Of a stretch of DNA of 64,000 nt, positions 24,471 through 36,015 are shown piece by piece. Each line of letters starts with the position of its first letter. The first letter of the stretch is position 1. Position numbers and translations under genes: made by a program. The notes beneath the pieces were generated by a model, which was not told the DNA's origin, made no database searches, and saw only the letters and a program-made list of their open reading frames with translations. This stretch comes from Cyathus striatus (lineage: Eukaryota; Basidiomycota; Agaricomycetes; Agaricales; Nidulariaceae): the NCBI GenBank assembly GCA_025738555.1, contig JAOVFP010000012.1, positions 3,720,001 through 3,784,000 on the forward strand, in the 5' to 3' direction.

Positions 24471-25639
24471 AATTCACAAGTACCATGAGAGGGTCTAGAT
24501 ATAAGTGATTGAGATAAGTGACATTGCCAATGATATGCTATTAAAAAGGATAATATATCATAGGTCTTTGTGCCTTTGACCATATATACATATGATCCCC
24601 CATAGATAACTTGCAGTCCATTTTCAGCATGGATTTAAGTGAAATACTCCTTTTTACCTATTTTAAGATTTATATGGGTCTCTCTTGTATTCATCTTGCA
24701 AGAATTAAGCATAACATAATATTTTTTCTATGGTTTAGCATAAAATCACTATTTTTCACTATCATAGATTTGAACACCCATATTGTATAGAAACTTTCTC
24801 TGCAATTCTTGAGTTCAAATTATTGACGAGTTGATAATTGCTTAATGACTTGATATGCTGCAATCACCATTCAAGCTTCAGGTCACACCATTTAAGTCTT
24901 GTATTATCTATTACACATTACCCATAATAATCTTGTGCATATGAAAAGAAAGTACTAAAATTTAGGTTATAACTTCATTCTTATGCTAACTGCTTTGTTC
25001 TATATGGTTAAATTCATGGCCTACTTCACAACATGCCCCTAGTGTCACTCTATGGCTGTCTGTGTTGAATACTATTCAACACAGACGGCCATAGAGTGAT
25101 TTTGAAAGAGATAAGGTATTCAATGAAATCATTCTCAAGGTGTCTACTTCAGATTTATGTGCTCAGTGATGCTATATGACTGTCTGCTTCAGACATAAGC
25201 TTTCTGTATCGCTCTTAAGGTGTCTGCTCAAATTTATAGCCACAATGTTTTCCTAAGGCTGTCTGCTTCAAATATATGCTCTTTGTATTAATCCAATGTT
25301 ATCTGCTTCTAATTTTATAACCCCAGCATTTCTCTCAGACTAACTACGTTCTTAACATAGTGCTATGGCTGTTTACTTTAAGCAGTCTCATTCTTTTCAA
25401 GGCTCTATACTTGGCTCTTCCATTATTTGCTTCATTATTATGTTCTCTGCCTTAATCTTATTCCCGAAATTGTCTCTGTTTTTTGTCCCACTTCATATAA
25501 TACTCACAGCTTAAGGGTAGTATTTCCAACATCGTTTAATATCTATTTGAACATGAATACTACTCAAGGTCTTTAATTTATGAACTCGAGGTGGGTCATA
25601 TTTTGCACACAGTTGCTTATTCCTATCACTGCGTGCACA
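24465..25639. other. Non-coding DNA inside the outer inverted repeat
   Basis: No gene seen. A near-perfect hairpin lies at 25045-25099 (27-base arms around one C; one T opposite G, expected if a CpG decayed). Right of it, 25100-25420 carries degenerate repeats of the words GCTGTCTGCTTC and TTTATGCTC at about 60-base spacing. Confidence 0.5.
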
Positions 25640-26578
25640 CCTTGATATTTCAATGTGAAATAGCTTTGAAATATTGTGGAAATATTCTTATTATTACATC
25701 ATTATTTCGCTTTGTAATACTCATAAAATTCACATATAATATTTCTCACATATTTGAAAGTCACAATAACAAAGAAATATTGAAACCTGGATCCCCATTT
25801 TCTTTCAAATCCTTTATTCAATATTTCAAAGGTTTTTCATCTATGAAATAACAAAGAAATATTTATTTGTCACACTGAGTAGTCACAATGAGCTTTGTCT
25901 ACCATTGTCTCATCTTTGTGACATACATATGTCACAAGGTTCTTATCTAAGAGATCTTAGCAAGATCTTAGTGGCATCGTGACATCTGTCACAGTCGTCA
26001 CAGTTGTCACAATTGTTGCAGTTGTTGCAGTTGTCACAGTTGTCGCAGTTGTCCCACAGTATCGCAGTTGTCACAGTCGTCACACATGTTGCAGTTGTCC
26101 CAAAGTGTCACAGTCGTCACAACTGTGACACTGTGGGACAAGTGTGACAACTGCAACAACTGTGACACTGTGGGACAACTGCAACATGTGTGACGACTGT
26201 GACGACTGCGACAACTGTGACGACTGTGACAGATGTCACGATGCCACTAAGATCTTGCTAAGATCTCTTAGATAAGAACCTTGTGACATATGTATGTCAC
26301 AAAGATGAGACAATGGTAGACAAAGCTCATTGTGACTACTCAGTGTGACAAATAAATATTTCTTTGTTATTTCATAGATGAAAAACCTTTGAAATATTGA
26401 ATAAAGGATTTGAAAGAAAATGGGGATCCAGGTTTCAATATTTCTTTGTTATTGTGACTTTCAAATATGTGAGAAATATTATATGTGAATTTTATGAGTA
26501 TTACAAAGCGAAATAATGATGTAATAATAAGAATATTTCCACAATATTTCAAAGCTATTTCACATTGAAATATCAAGG
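25640..26578. repeat. 939-bp near-perfect palindrome
   Basis: Bases 25640-26003 and 26215-26578 are reverse complements with no mismatch that I can find by eye, centred at 26109. The tip (about 26004-26214) is made of GTCACAGTTGTCGCA-type minisatellite units reading GTCACAG on the left and CTGTGAC on the right, with small indels. The arms carry no gene; an apparent 76-residue frame is repeated in both arms only because the DNA is the same. Outside 25640 and 26578 the similarity stops abruptly. Confidence 0.9.
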
Positions 26579-27949
26579 CATGCATGCAGAGTATACACTG
26601 CACTCTGAAGAGAATAACTATGGTTTGAAAGTTCCTAAGCAACAAAATGTGAGTCACTGGTGTGTCCATACAGCATAATGGTTTAAGTGAATAGAATAAA
26701 GTAGTTAGCAACATATATGAGAGGAATGATGATATAGGAAAAGACAGAACTTCGAGTTGAAGTTCTGAGAAGATACATGAGTTAGCAAGGTATGTACAAT
26801 GTAGACAGTGACAGATAATGAAGATGGTCTAAGGACAAGTATATAGCTTATTATGGTTCATGCGACTAACTTGCACTAGGCAGATAGAGGTACAATGAGT
26901 GGCTTCTTCTCTCGTAGGCCATGATGTCAAGTTGTCAACACGAAACATCACAAATGGCTGACACCAGCATCTGAGCTTTGGGTATGTCCTACACTTGTTT
27001 CAATGAAGTCATTCTGAACTCAATTGCTTGCTCTTTCAACTCATTTATTCCAGGGCTAGGTTCCATCCTTTTGGAGCTCTCTGGTCGAGGTTCAAGGAGG
27101 AAACAGGAGTGAAAGCATGGTGTTCTCACTTTCTCCTGAGTCAGGTCTGTACTGTTGCATTTGTCACTCAAAGCTAACAGTTCTATTCCTCCTGCAATGG
27201 TATCTGTCTCGTTTCTGTCTCACATTCTGCTCAGATTTTTTGTTACCCTTCCTACCCTATCACAACACTTTGTTCTTACTATCTACAGTATGTTATTACG
27301 AAGCGATGTCAATCATTTCTATCCTTTTCTATGTTCCTAACTTTGCCATTATTGTTATTCTTTTCTACCTTGCTTACACGCCTGCTCTCCACATTATGTG
27401 TGCAAATGTACTTTCTCAGTCAGTGTCGAGGTGCTTCACATTATTTGATGTCACCTCCCCATGAGCCACTCCTAAATACTTGGTGCAATTATTCTTGATT
27501 GGAATAGTGAAAGAGAGAGAATATAATTAAAATAACAAACTGTGCTATGGAAAGGCCAAGAATAAGGCAGTAATAAATAAAATGCTTTACAGAGCCAAAC
27601 CACGACTTTGGAATAAATTGTGAAGATTGAATGAAAAGATAAGGAAAGGTGCCAATGTTGACAACTAATTGATGTACTGTTGAGCACACACTCTTGGTTT
27701 CTACAGTCTGTGATGTAAGCAATTCAGTGGTGGTCTTGGTGTTGATTCAGTGGTGAGCATTGTAGCTAATGGAGCAAAGACAGAAAATGTTGGGAAGCAT
27801 GTTCAAGTCATAGAAATGATAACACATTGTTCACATTTGATGATGTGAACAAGTCACCTTATCACATTGTCAATTCCATAGTGCAGGCAGAATGCCTACT
27901 CTACAGTGCTCACATATTTCTCACATCAGTTTTTGAATTTATTTAACTT
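26579..27949. other. Non-coding repeat-derived DNA right of the palindrome
   Basis: Contains a small dyad near 26745-26765 (AGAACTTCGAGTTGAAGTTCT) and another near 27880-27898 (GCAGGCAGAATGCCTAC followed by TCTACA). The same two dyads occur at 52.64 and 53.27 kb in the same order, so this part probably belongs to a dispersed non-autonomous family. An open frame at 27117-27464 has no recognisable motif. Confidence 0.45.
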
Positions 27950-28388
27950 ATAAATTGTTACCTATAAAAAAAGACGGAATTTTGGTCTCAAAATGCTCAT
28001 GGATATGCTCAAGGACATGCATCGCAAACCCAACGAAGCCACCCAACACCCAAGTATGCTTAACCGAACTTTGTAACCAAGAAAAGAATAACTGAGCATT
28101 AAATCTAGATTGTAGATTGGCATACGAGTCACCAAAGTGTGGAATTTGATTTATTTTGATGGATTTGAGTGTGGTGCTCTGGCTTTCCATAGAGATCTTA
28201 CCTTGGTTGTCTTTTTTGGCACAGGAGATCATTTGATATCTTCAACCTCACTAAGTATATGTACAGTTTTCTTTTCCTTCTGGTTGTATGTAGCCTTCTT
28301 TATCTTCAGGTCATCCGATTCACTCTCAGAGTCTTTAATCTCTGACTCAGAGCCACATACATGAACATACTTCTACACAAGGTAAGTT
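27950..28388 (-). repeat. Right arm of outer inverted repeat
   Basis: Inverted copy of 24026-24464. Read on - it gives KISMESQSTTLKSIKINQ and HVLEHIHEHFETK, matching the exon at 24.2-24.46 kb. The spacer between the two arms is about 3.5 kb and contains the 939-bp palindrome close to its middle (outer centre about 26206, inner centre 26109). Confidence 0.75.
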
Positions 28389-28397
28389 TATCCAAAT

Positions 28398-31300
28398 GGA
28401 AATATTGAAATTGACATGTTCCATAATTACATTAAATTAACTGGCAATCTTTTGCACCACTGGGTTGTTTGGTCAACCAATGGGAGGTGACGACATGGTT
28501 CAGTTGACACTGATCATTGGATGCAAGGCAAGGTTACAAACTGTAAATGTCAAGGTGTTATAGTCTGCATTAACTCAGGATGTAAGATTGTCCTATGAGG
28601 ACTAACTCATGTTAAAAAGGGTACCAAAATCTCATATGGAGTGTGCAGTTGTACTGCACAGTTGCACCATGTTGACTGTGGGGTTCAGTCATTGCAATAC
28701 ACCTGGGCTGGAGGTGTTCATTTCAAGAACAAAGGGTACCATTGTCATGAGAAGCCTGGGCAGGAGATACACCCATTACCACATCAATATAAGCAATTTG
28801 TAGATACTGTTAAGAATCATCCTGCAGTGAAACCTGCACAGCTTCACTCAGGCACAAAGAGTGTTAGTGGAAAACCTGGAATTCTGGCTGCAAAGATGGC
28901 TGCTGTTTATGCAAACAAGGAAAGGATATCTTATGACTTGAATAAGATTATTAAGGCTGAAGGTCTTAGCCCATGCACTGAGTTTGATTATCAATCTTAC
29001 AGAAAATTCAAGAAGACATATTCTGATTTTGTCATGGAAGCCTGGATTAAAACCGAATTAGTTATTTCTTTTCAGTCCAACTTTATGGCATCTCAAATGC
29101 TTCTTGAAATGCATGCTGATAGTCCTATTAACAGTCTCATTAGTGACACAACCCATAGATGGTGGAAGAACAGTAATTCTATTCTGATCATCTCCTCTGT
29201 TTATTCTGTACTTCTGTCAAGTTGGCTTCCAGTGATGTTCCTGTATAGTGAAGGAGGAACTTCAAAACATTATGCAAAGCATTTTCAGGCACTTTTCAGT
29301 AGCATGTATTGGGAAGCAGGACTTCAGGATGTAGATCTTCTGGATGACTGCTTCACTGAGGTAAGTTTTTATTTGAATAAAGATCTATATAGTTATTGAA
29401 CTCATTGTTCTAGGTTATGGACTTCAGTGAAGCAGAAAGGAATGGGTTTATAGAGGCTTTTGTTGATGTTAGAAAGGCCAATGATGATGCACATACATTA
29501 GAAGAGCTGTCAGAAGCAGCTATAAGCTTACTTAAAGGCTGCAGAGAACACTTTTGGGCCAATATTACTCGAATTTCCTGCATTCATGGAGTCATTTTGC
29601 CAGAAAGGGTTCCAGAGTTCAAAAAGAAAATGATGGCTCTGTTGAACTGCAGTGGTGTGCATCAGTTTAGAAAAGACGTGCAAACTGTCTTGTATGACTT
29701 TCCTTTAACAAGGCCATGGCTTAATTGGTACCTATGTGAATCCACAGCATCAATACTATTTGTTTTGAAGAGGACTATGGAACCTGCTATTTGGGACTCA
29801 ATGCCCAAAACAACAAATGCTGCAGAAGCCCAATATTGGAAGATCTACTGCACTCAAGGACATGACCACCTCTTCAAGAATGGACTATATTCACTTTGTG
29901 CTGTAGCAGAAGGTTACAACATACTTTTTAAAGCGACTACCAGTAGGTGTACATACTTTAATTTAAATATCACTTTTAGCTAATTGTAATTTTTAGATGG
30001 TGCTATAATATGCTATGGCTGGGCTAATTGTTGGAAGGGTAAGAGATGCAAGTCCTATAACTTTCAAAACAAGAATGAGAAGAGTGACGGATGCCCTCCC
30101 GACACTCCAGGAGAGCTTTTACCCCTGTCCAAAAAGAAAAGGAAAGTTAAAAAGACAACTGGATCACCTGATGACACAGATGCACTCTTGCCCAAAAAGA
30201 AAAGGAAAGCTGGACCACCTGATAACATGGACACACCCTTGCCCAAAAAGAAAAGGAAAGCCAACAAGGATGATGAAGATAATACAGACTCTACATCTGA
30301 GCCTATACAGCTCCCCAAAAAGAAAAGGAAAGCCAATGTGGATAATGAAAATAATACAGACTCTATAGCTGAGCCTATACTGCTGCCCAAAAAGAAAACA
30401 AAAGTGAAAAAGACAATGGAAAATTATGTGTATGTAAATGATGGATGACCACCTGATATGGTTCCAGTGCTTGAAGTTCCTCTAAAATCGGTGAAAGTGC
30501 TCCCTGGTTTAAATAAGACATCCATTCGTAAATCCTATAAAAAGAAGCCCATTGGACTGCCCTGTTTTGGGTGGTATCATAATTCCTGCTGGCTTGACTC
30601 ATTATTACAACTCCTTTTTGAAGCACTTCAGTGTAATTCTAAGAACTTCAAGAATACATCTGGAAAAGTTCTTGGTGATTCAGCATTTTCAGAATTTCTG
30701 AAATTGTTCAAGCAGTGGGAGTGAGCTCAGAAGACACCCAAGGCTAAAGGCATTATAGAGATTCTGAACACATCTCAGGATGATTTCAGGAAATCTTTGA
30801 CAATTTGTAAGCTTGGAGATGCTACTGAAGATAAATGTAACATGCTGTGGGTATGTATTATCTCTATTTATTTTCTTCTCTATATTCACTTGGTTTTATG
30901 CTATTATCCAGAATGAAAGTAGTAACAAAAGTTATCTAGCACATTTGTATTTTGAACAACTAGAAATTACTGTTGGAGAATGTCGATCTACAGATGGAAT
31001 ACACATGCACATCCCCAAAACACCATTGAGGCGCATGTACAATGATCTTTCTCTTGATGACTTCAAGAACTACAATGGCAAGGTTACTTTGTGGCTACAA
31101 TCTTGTATTCAATTTGACAAGAAAGGACTATTCAACTGCTTTAGAACACATGAAGAGGAGACCCTCTGTGACGGAAAAATCTTCAAATATGATATTTGGA
31201 TGTCAATTCTGGTCATTTTAATATTTAACATTGACGACAGTTGTTTAACAGCAGAGTCTCCAAAAGAATGGCACTTTCTGTCAACACTACCGCCTCTCCC

Positions 31301-33477
31301 ATCCTTAGAAGGGGAACACAGCATTATTTATGATATGGTTGGATATGTGTTCTATAGTCACAAACGTCAACATTTTATAACATGCCACACCACTAATTCA
31401 AAGCTATACTACTATGATGGACTGGAAGGCAGATTGGTAAAAGAAATGCAAGACTTAACACCAGACAAAGCTTTGTTTGCACCCAGTATTAAGGTTCCAG
31501 AAGACTATCTAATGTCCAGTATAGTTTATTGGCTACAGGGTGGCACAAGGGCTCAGCAATGATACTCGACTTCTATTAAGCGAAATATCCAACAATGGTT
31601 TGGCATTAAGATTAATGGAAAACACATTTTATCTACAGCGGCCTCCCTTTCTTTTCAGCATCAAGGGTTTACTCTAGTGAATCCAGAGGATTGTGTCTGG
31701 GCTTCAGACAAAATCAAGAAAGCTACCCTAGAATATAACAGTCAAATTGAAATTCCCAAAGTTGATTCAGGTGAATCTGAAGTTGTTTCTGCTGATGAAG
31801 TTGAATCAAACAACAATGCTAAGCCACTCAAAGACGAAGGTGAATCTACCAATAAAGCCACTCTTCCTCTTGAAGGTGAAGCAGAGCAGCTGGATGATGG
31901 AGAAATTGAATCTGCTGATAAAGCCATTGTTCCTCTAGAAGACAATGCAGAGCCACTGCAAGGAGATGTTGAAACCAATGAAGTCAAGAGTGTATCAGAT
32001 TCCCCTTTTGATTGTCAATGTGGGATGAAGGGTAATGGACTGGAGATTGATGATGAGGGGTCTGGTGCAGTGCAGTGCAACTTTTGTAGAGCTTGGATGC
32101 ATATAGCATATCAAAGAGATGGTTGTGCCTTGAATCTCAAGGCCGACATGGACTTTAAGTGTAATGAATGCTTGTACCCTACAGCTCTACCTCTACTACA
32201 ATTAAACAAGTTTCCATATCCCCAGTAAGATCTCCTTTCTTCATGGCTAGTTAGTACCACTAATTCATTGTTTCCAGAGCTCAAAAGCCACTAAACTGGG
32301 AGAAGAAGAAACTTTCCAATTGGTTAATGTGAGCAATTTAATTATTACTCTTACATGAATTATACTTAGTGATTAAATAGCCCAGGCTGTGGGGCTTTAA
32401 TTCGCATCAGGGATCATTGGTATCCATCAAGAATTATCACCAGGATAGGTCACCATCACTGGAAAGTCTGCCTCTGGCAAGATTGTATTCTTCAAGAATC
32501 ATCTATACCTTCTTTATATTACATTGTCACATTGGGGAATATTGTAGATGAACTGTGGGGCAATTTGAAGGGACAACATGCTAAGCACATAAGTCATTTT
32601 ATATTTCATTCAAAATTGTACTGAGTGGAAAATAGCTTGGAAAATGGACCCACTCTTTTGAAACTCTTAGTGAGGAGGACATAATATTTGAGTTCTGTGA
32701 TATTGAAGTAACTAATGAAACAAGCACTATCTTACAGCCTCACATTTTGGTATTCCAGTCATTACTTGATTGTGATCCTCTGGACACTGATAAGGACACA
32801 TTTAATTTACCAGCAGTGGTATATGTTTGTAACAGGCTTAATACCAAAGAATTAGGACATGTACCAGGAACAGTCAATCACTATGGTGATCTCACAGCCC
32901 TTAAATGTGCTGAAATAGCTCATTGGTTCTATCTCAACATTCCTGGAGCCAACAAGATAGAGAGGGCATCAGAATGGTTATTAAAAATCCCTTATGCACA
33001 TGCAGTAACAGTTTATATTGCAGCTAAATATGCAAAGGAGTTTAGCTCCAGCAATGATTTGTTACAGGTATCATGGAACTACCAGGTCAACTGCCATCCA
33101 AGCATTGTGAATGGTCTCAATATTGATAAAGAGTGCCTATATGCATTTGAGTGATGTCTTTTTGAAAGATCACCTCAAGCAGGAAGAGCAGGAAGTGGTG
33201 TATGGGGTTTGGATCGCAGTCCCCTTCAGGATAGTTGGTATCCATATGGAAATCTTCCTGAAGGCTGGAACAATCCAAACTTTGAAGACTTCAAAGAAGA
33301 TTTTGAGGTGTGCTATTGTAATATTGCATGACTTGAAAAGGCTAATTGTTCTTACTATTTATTAGAGAGGCCCTTTGTATGAAAAATCAGAATTGGACTT
33401 GGAGGTGCCAGTTCAAATGGAAGAAAAACCACGACCAAAGCCACATCCCAAAAGAAGGACCATACAGGGTTTGGATG
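28398..33477 (+). pseudogene. Dead Mutator-like transposase gene: GCM zinc finger, MULE, NLS array, UCH-like, PHD
   Basis: Domain order read across exons: a GCM/WRKY-type zinc finger at about 28410-28760 (WVVWSTNGR, TNCKCQGVIVCINSGC, CSCTAQLHHVDCG, then HFKNKGYHCHEKPG); a MULE RNase H-fold transposase at about 28760-29960 (LISDTTHRWW, SSVYSVLLSSWLPV, VMDFSEAERNGF, SLLKGCREHFW, MPKTTNAAEAQYWK); five PKKKRK-like nuclear-localisation motifs at 30120-30420; and a ubiquitin-carboxyl-terminal-hydrolase-like domain. The latter has the Cys box HNSCWLDSLLQLLFEAL (Cys codon 30587-30589) and the His box VGYVFYSHKRQHF followed by LYYYDGL (His near 31371). A Glu/Asp-rich linker leads to a PHD finger at 32010-32175 (CQCGM...CNFCRAWMH...FKCNEC), and a conserved C-terminal region runs to KRRTIQGLDVP near 33477. 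In-frame stops after TNGR, CKIVL, YVNDG, KQWE, LYAFE and TRAQQ are all TGA. The transposase would act in the nucleus on element ends. Confidence 0.8.
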
Positions 33478-34402
33478 TTCCTTGACACAGCAACACTCCT
33501 TGGCACACCTGTACTTTCATCCTTCTGCCTCACTATTTTGCTGTATTGCTTAGAATTTTCACATCTGTTTTCTACTATGTATATTCTCTTCTCAAGAAAA
33601 GCTTGAAAAATTTATGTACAGTGGAGGGGAAGATAAATAGGGATCACTCCAAAGTCAGGTGAATATCTCATCTTGGCACAGTTCTATAACCAAAATATTA
33701 AGTTCTCTAGCTGCAGTAGTTTCTTACAAAATTTCATCTATACTTTAACAGTACATATATACATTTCCTACAATATTAGCTTGATAGGGGCAGAAATGTG
33801 ATGTTTAAAAAGGAAATACTGAGAAAGTAGCGATTTTGATGATTTCCAGTGAGTGACACAGACTTGTCACATGCTCTTGATCTCATCCAAACTTGTAGGT
33901 GTGAGTTATTGTGACACCCATGACATACTGTGTCAAGTCCTAGTTTTTTGCTAAAAAGTGACCTCCTCCGTAATCCTTATATTATATATGTTTTGACATC
34001 TAATTCTGCCATAAAATTTGGTAAATATACTCCAAGGATCGTTGTATATTACATAAATCAACTTAGTTTAGATATATGTAATACAGTACTCAATAAAAAT
34101 GTTACTTTATATCAGGTGTGTCATGGAATGTCCAAACACTGTATAGATTAAATTAAACTACTACCCATTTCATTTGATTAAGTGTTGTACATGTTACATT
34201 TACCCATTATATTTTAATATAATTAAGCCTACTTCTTATGAGCCTATAAGTATCAGTACTCTTCTAGTTGACTGAGTGTAAAACAAATTACCTAAGAATT
34301 TAAATTCCAGCTCAAACATTGAACAACAAACAGTAACAACAAATAGTATCAGCCTATTGTCATAGTGTTCCTACTTTTCACACCACCACAACCATCATCT
34401 TG
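33478..34402. other. 3' flank of the Mutator-like gene
   Basis: AT-rich sequence, no gene recognised. At about 34310-34335 the sequence CTCAAACATTGAACAACAAA, also found in inverted orientation at 21973-21992, introduces the hairpin array that follows. Confidence 0.45.
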
Positions 34403-34643
34403 CTGCTTTGGTAATTCTAAAGCAGAATTTCTTGTTCTCTCATACTCCTACCTTGTCTGCTTTGGTAATTCTAAAGCAGACTTCCTTATTCCCTCATCCC
34501 ACCACCTTGTCAACTGCTTTGGTAATTCTAAAGCAGATGCTCTAGCTCATTCTCAACTGCTTGAAAGGCTCATTACTGATGCTACCAACACTTTGTAGTC
34601 ATTCATTTACTTCTGTATACCTGCTCCAGTAACTCCAAAGCAG
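34403..34643 (+). repeat. Hairpin array R
   Basis: Three identical dyads CTGCTTTGG-TAATT-CTAAAGCAG at 34403-34425, 34457-34479 and 34514-34536, plus a weaker one at 34621-34643 (CTGCTCCAG-TAACT-CCAAAGCAG). Spacers are about 32-34 bases, pyrimidine-rich with CTTGT and TTCTCTCAT words. It is the same family as arrays L1 and L2; relative to the CTCAAACATTGAACAACAAA introducer it mirrors L1, so L1 and R face outward from the 21.6-34.6 kb segment. Confidence 0.8.
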
Positions 34644-34689
34644 AGTGCTGTGTACAATAACTATGAGTTTTGCAAGTGACATTGCTGAT

Positions 34690-36015
34690 GTTGCTCACCA
34701 ATTTTGCATGTGATGTTGCCTGACATTGCCCAATGTTGTAGGCCAATATAGTTATCTCTTTCTCATTCTGGTCTCTTCCAAGATATTTATCAAAGTCCAC
34801 TATATTACAAATTGGCTCATTAGCCTTGATTGACCTTGATTCTTCTTTGTTCTCTTGGTACATCAGCTGGGTCAGTCCCATCCATGTGAGTTATCATTCA
34901 TAGTGGATATTGGTGATTGGCTCATATATGACTATTACTGCTGGTCAAGTGCTAGACCTAAGAAAATCTTCAATCCAGTGCCAGTGTTGATATTTGTACT
35001 GGGGCTGCATTCCTTTCATAGCACAAATTGCTTACTTCTGCAGGGAATGTTCCATTATTGACATTGCCCAATGTTGCCATTCCAGTGCTCTAATTCTCAT
35101 AGCTTGCAAAACAAGATCAATAGTCACTCCAACTACTTGGAGGATAAGGGTTTTGATACACTCCACCATGAAGACATCTATCAGCTGCTCTCAGAGTAGT
35201 AACATCTAATACCAGAGTGTTTCAAACACAGTGCTAAGTCTGCACATAGCCAGCTCCACTATGGAGGGCTAGAGAAATGATCAAGTGGGAACTGAATGAT
35301 TAGCCACTTCGAGTCTCAAAGTAAGACTAGGATGCAATGGAGTACATTGGAGCCAGTTTGCCATTAGCATCAGCAAACTTGTCTGCTCCTTAGGTTGGAA
35401 CACCATCGGGATCATCCTTGCCTGGTGAGGATTCAGAGTTTGTTGCCAACTATCTTCCTCCTGCCTTGAAGTAATTCGGGGGTGACTGCAATAAACATAT
35501 GAATTCATTTAGTTATGTTTATTGTTAATTGCAACTAATATAACTCAATATCTGTACAGTGTCATGATAATGAAGAGTGCACTGACAATGAAGCACTGAA
35601 TGAGAGAGACACTGGCATCAAGCAGGAGGACTCTCCTGCACCTCCCATACAGGCCAAGCATCCTTACCCTTGTGCAGACCGATACTGAACTACCTCGGTG
35701 AAATAAGCATTGTAGAGACAAAGACAAAAATAAAAATGAAGTTAGATGAATCCCTGGTTAGGCTTCACACTTGTGTGCATGTGTCTGCACAGTGCATAGG
35801 CAGACACAATTCACATGAAGGACATGCCATAGGTTTGTATTAGCTAGGCAATTACTATTTTGAAGGAGCAAAGTATGCCATAGGAGAGGGCTTTTTGTGG
35901 GGAACATTCCATTCTTTACATTGCCCAATGTTCTAGGCCAATCTGTTCATTTCTTTCTCATTCCAGTTTCTTTCAAGATATTGATTAAAGACTACTATTT
36001 TACAACTTTTAAACT
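34690..36015. repeat. Segment bounded by a direct repeat of about 110 bp
   Basis: Bases about 34710-34805 and 35915-36000 are diverged direct repeats (both hold ACATTGCCCAATGTT, TAGGCCAAT, TTTCTCATTC and CAAGATATT). Between them an open stretch on + at 35563-35688 follows a good acceptor (CTGTACAG) and reads DNEALNERDTGIKQEDSPAPP, acidic and Pro-containing; it could be an exon of a TE gene but has no partner. No terminal TG/CA or target duplication was found, so I do not call the repeats LTRs. Confidence 0.4.

Noticed and set aside
25981..26240. CRISPR-like direct repeats
   Set aside because: Short, contiguous minisatellite units without unique spacers, in a eukaryotic genome.
30015..30368. 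Alternative-frame protein with repeated CPKRKGK
   Set aside because: Out-of-frame reading of the PKKKRK-coding repeats; the other phase joins both neighbouring domains.
28398..33477. KDZ (Kyakuja-Dileera-Zis) transposase, first impression from the Agaricomycete TE context
   Set aside because: The GCM zinc finger and the VMDFSEAERNGF / TTNAAEAQYWK motifs fit Mutator-like transposases instead.
34690..36015. LTR retrotransposon or TRIM bounded by the 110-bp direct repeats
   Set aside because: No TG...CA ends, no target duplication, no primer-binding site recognisable.
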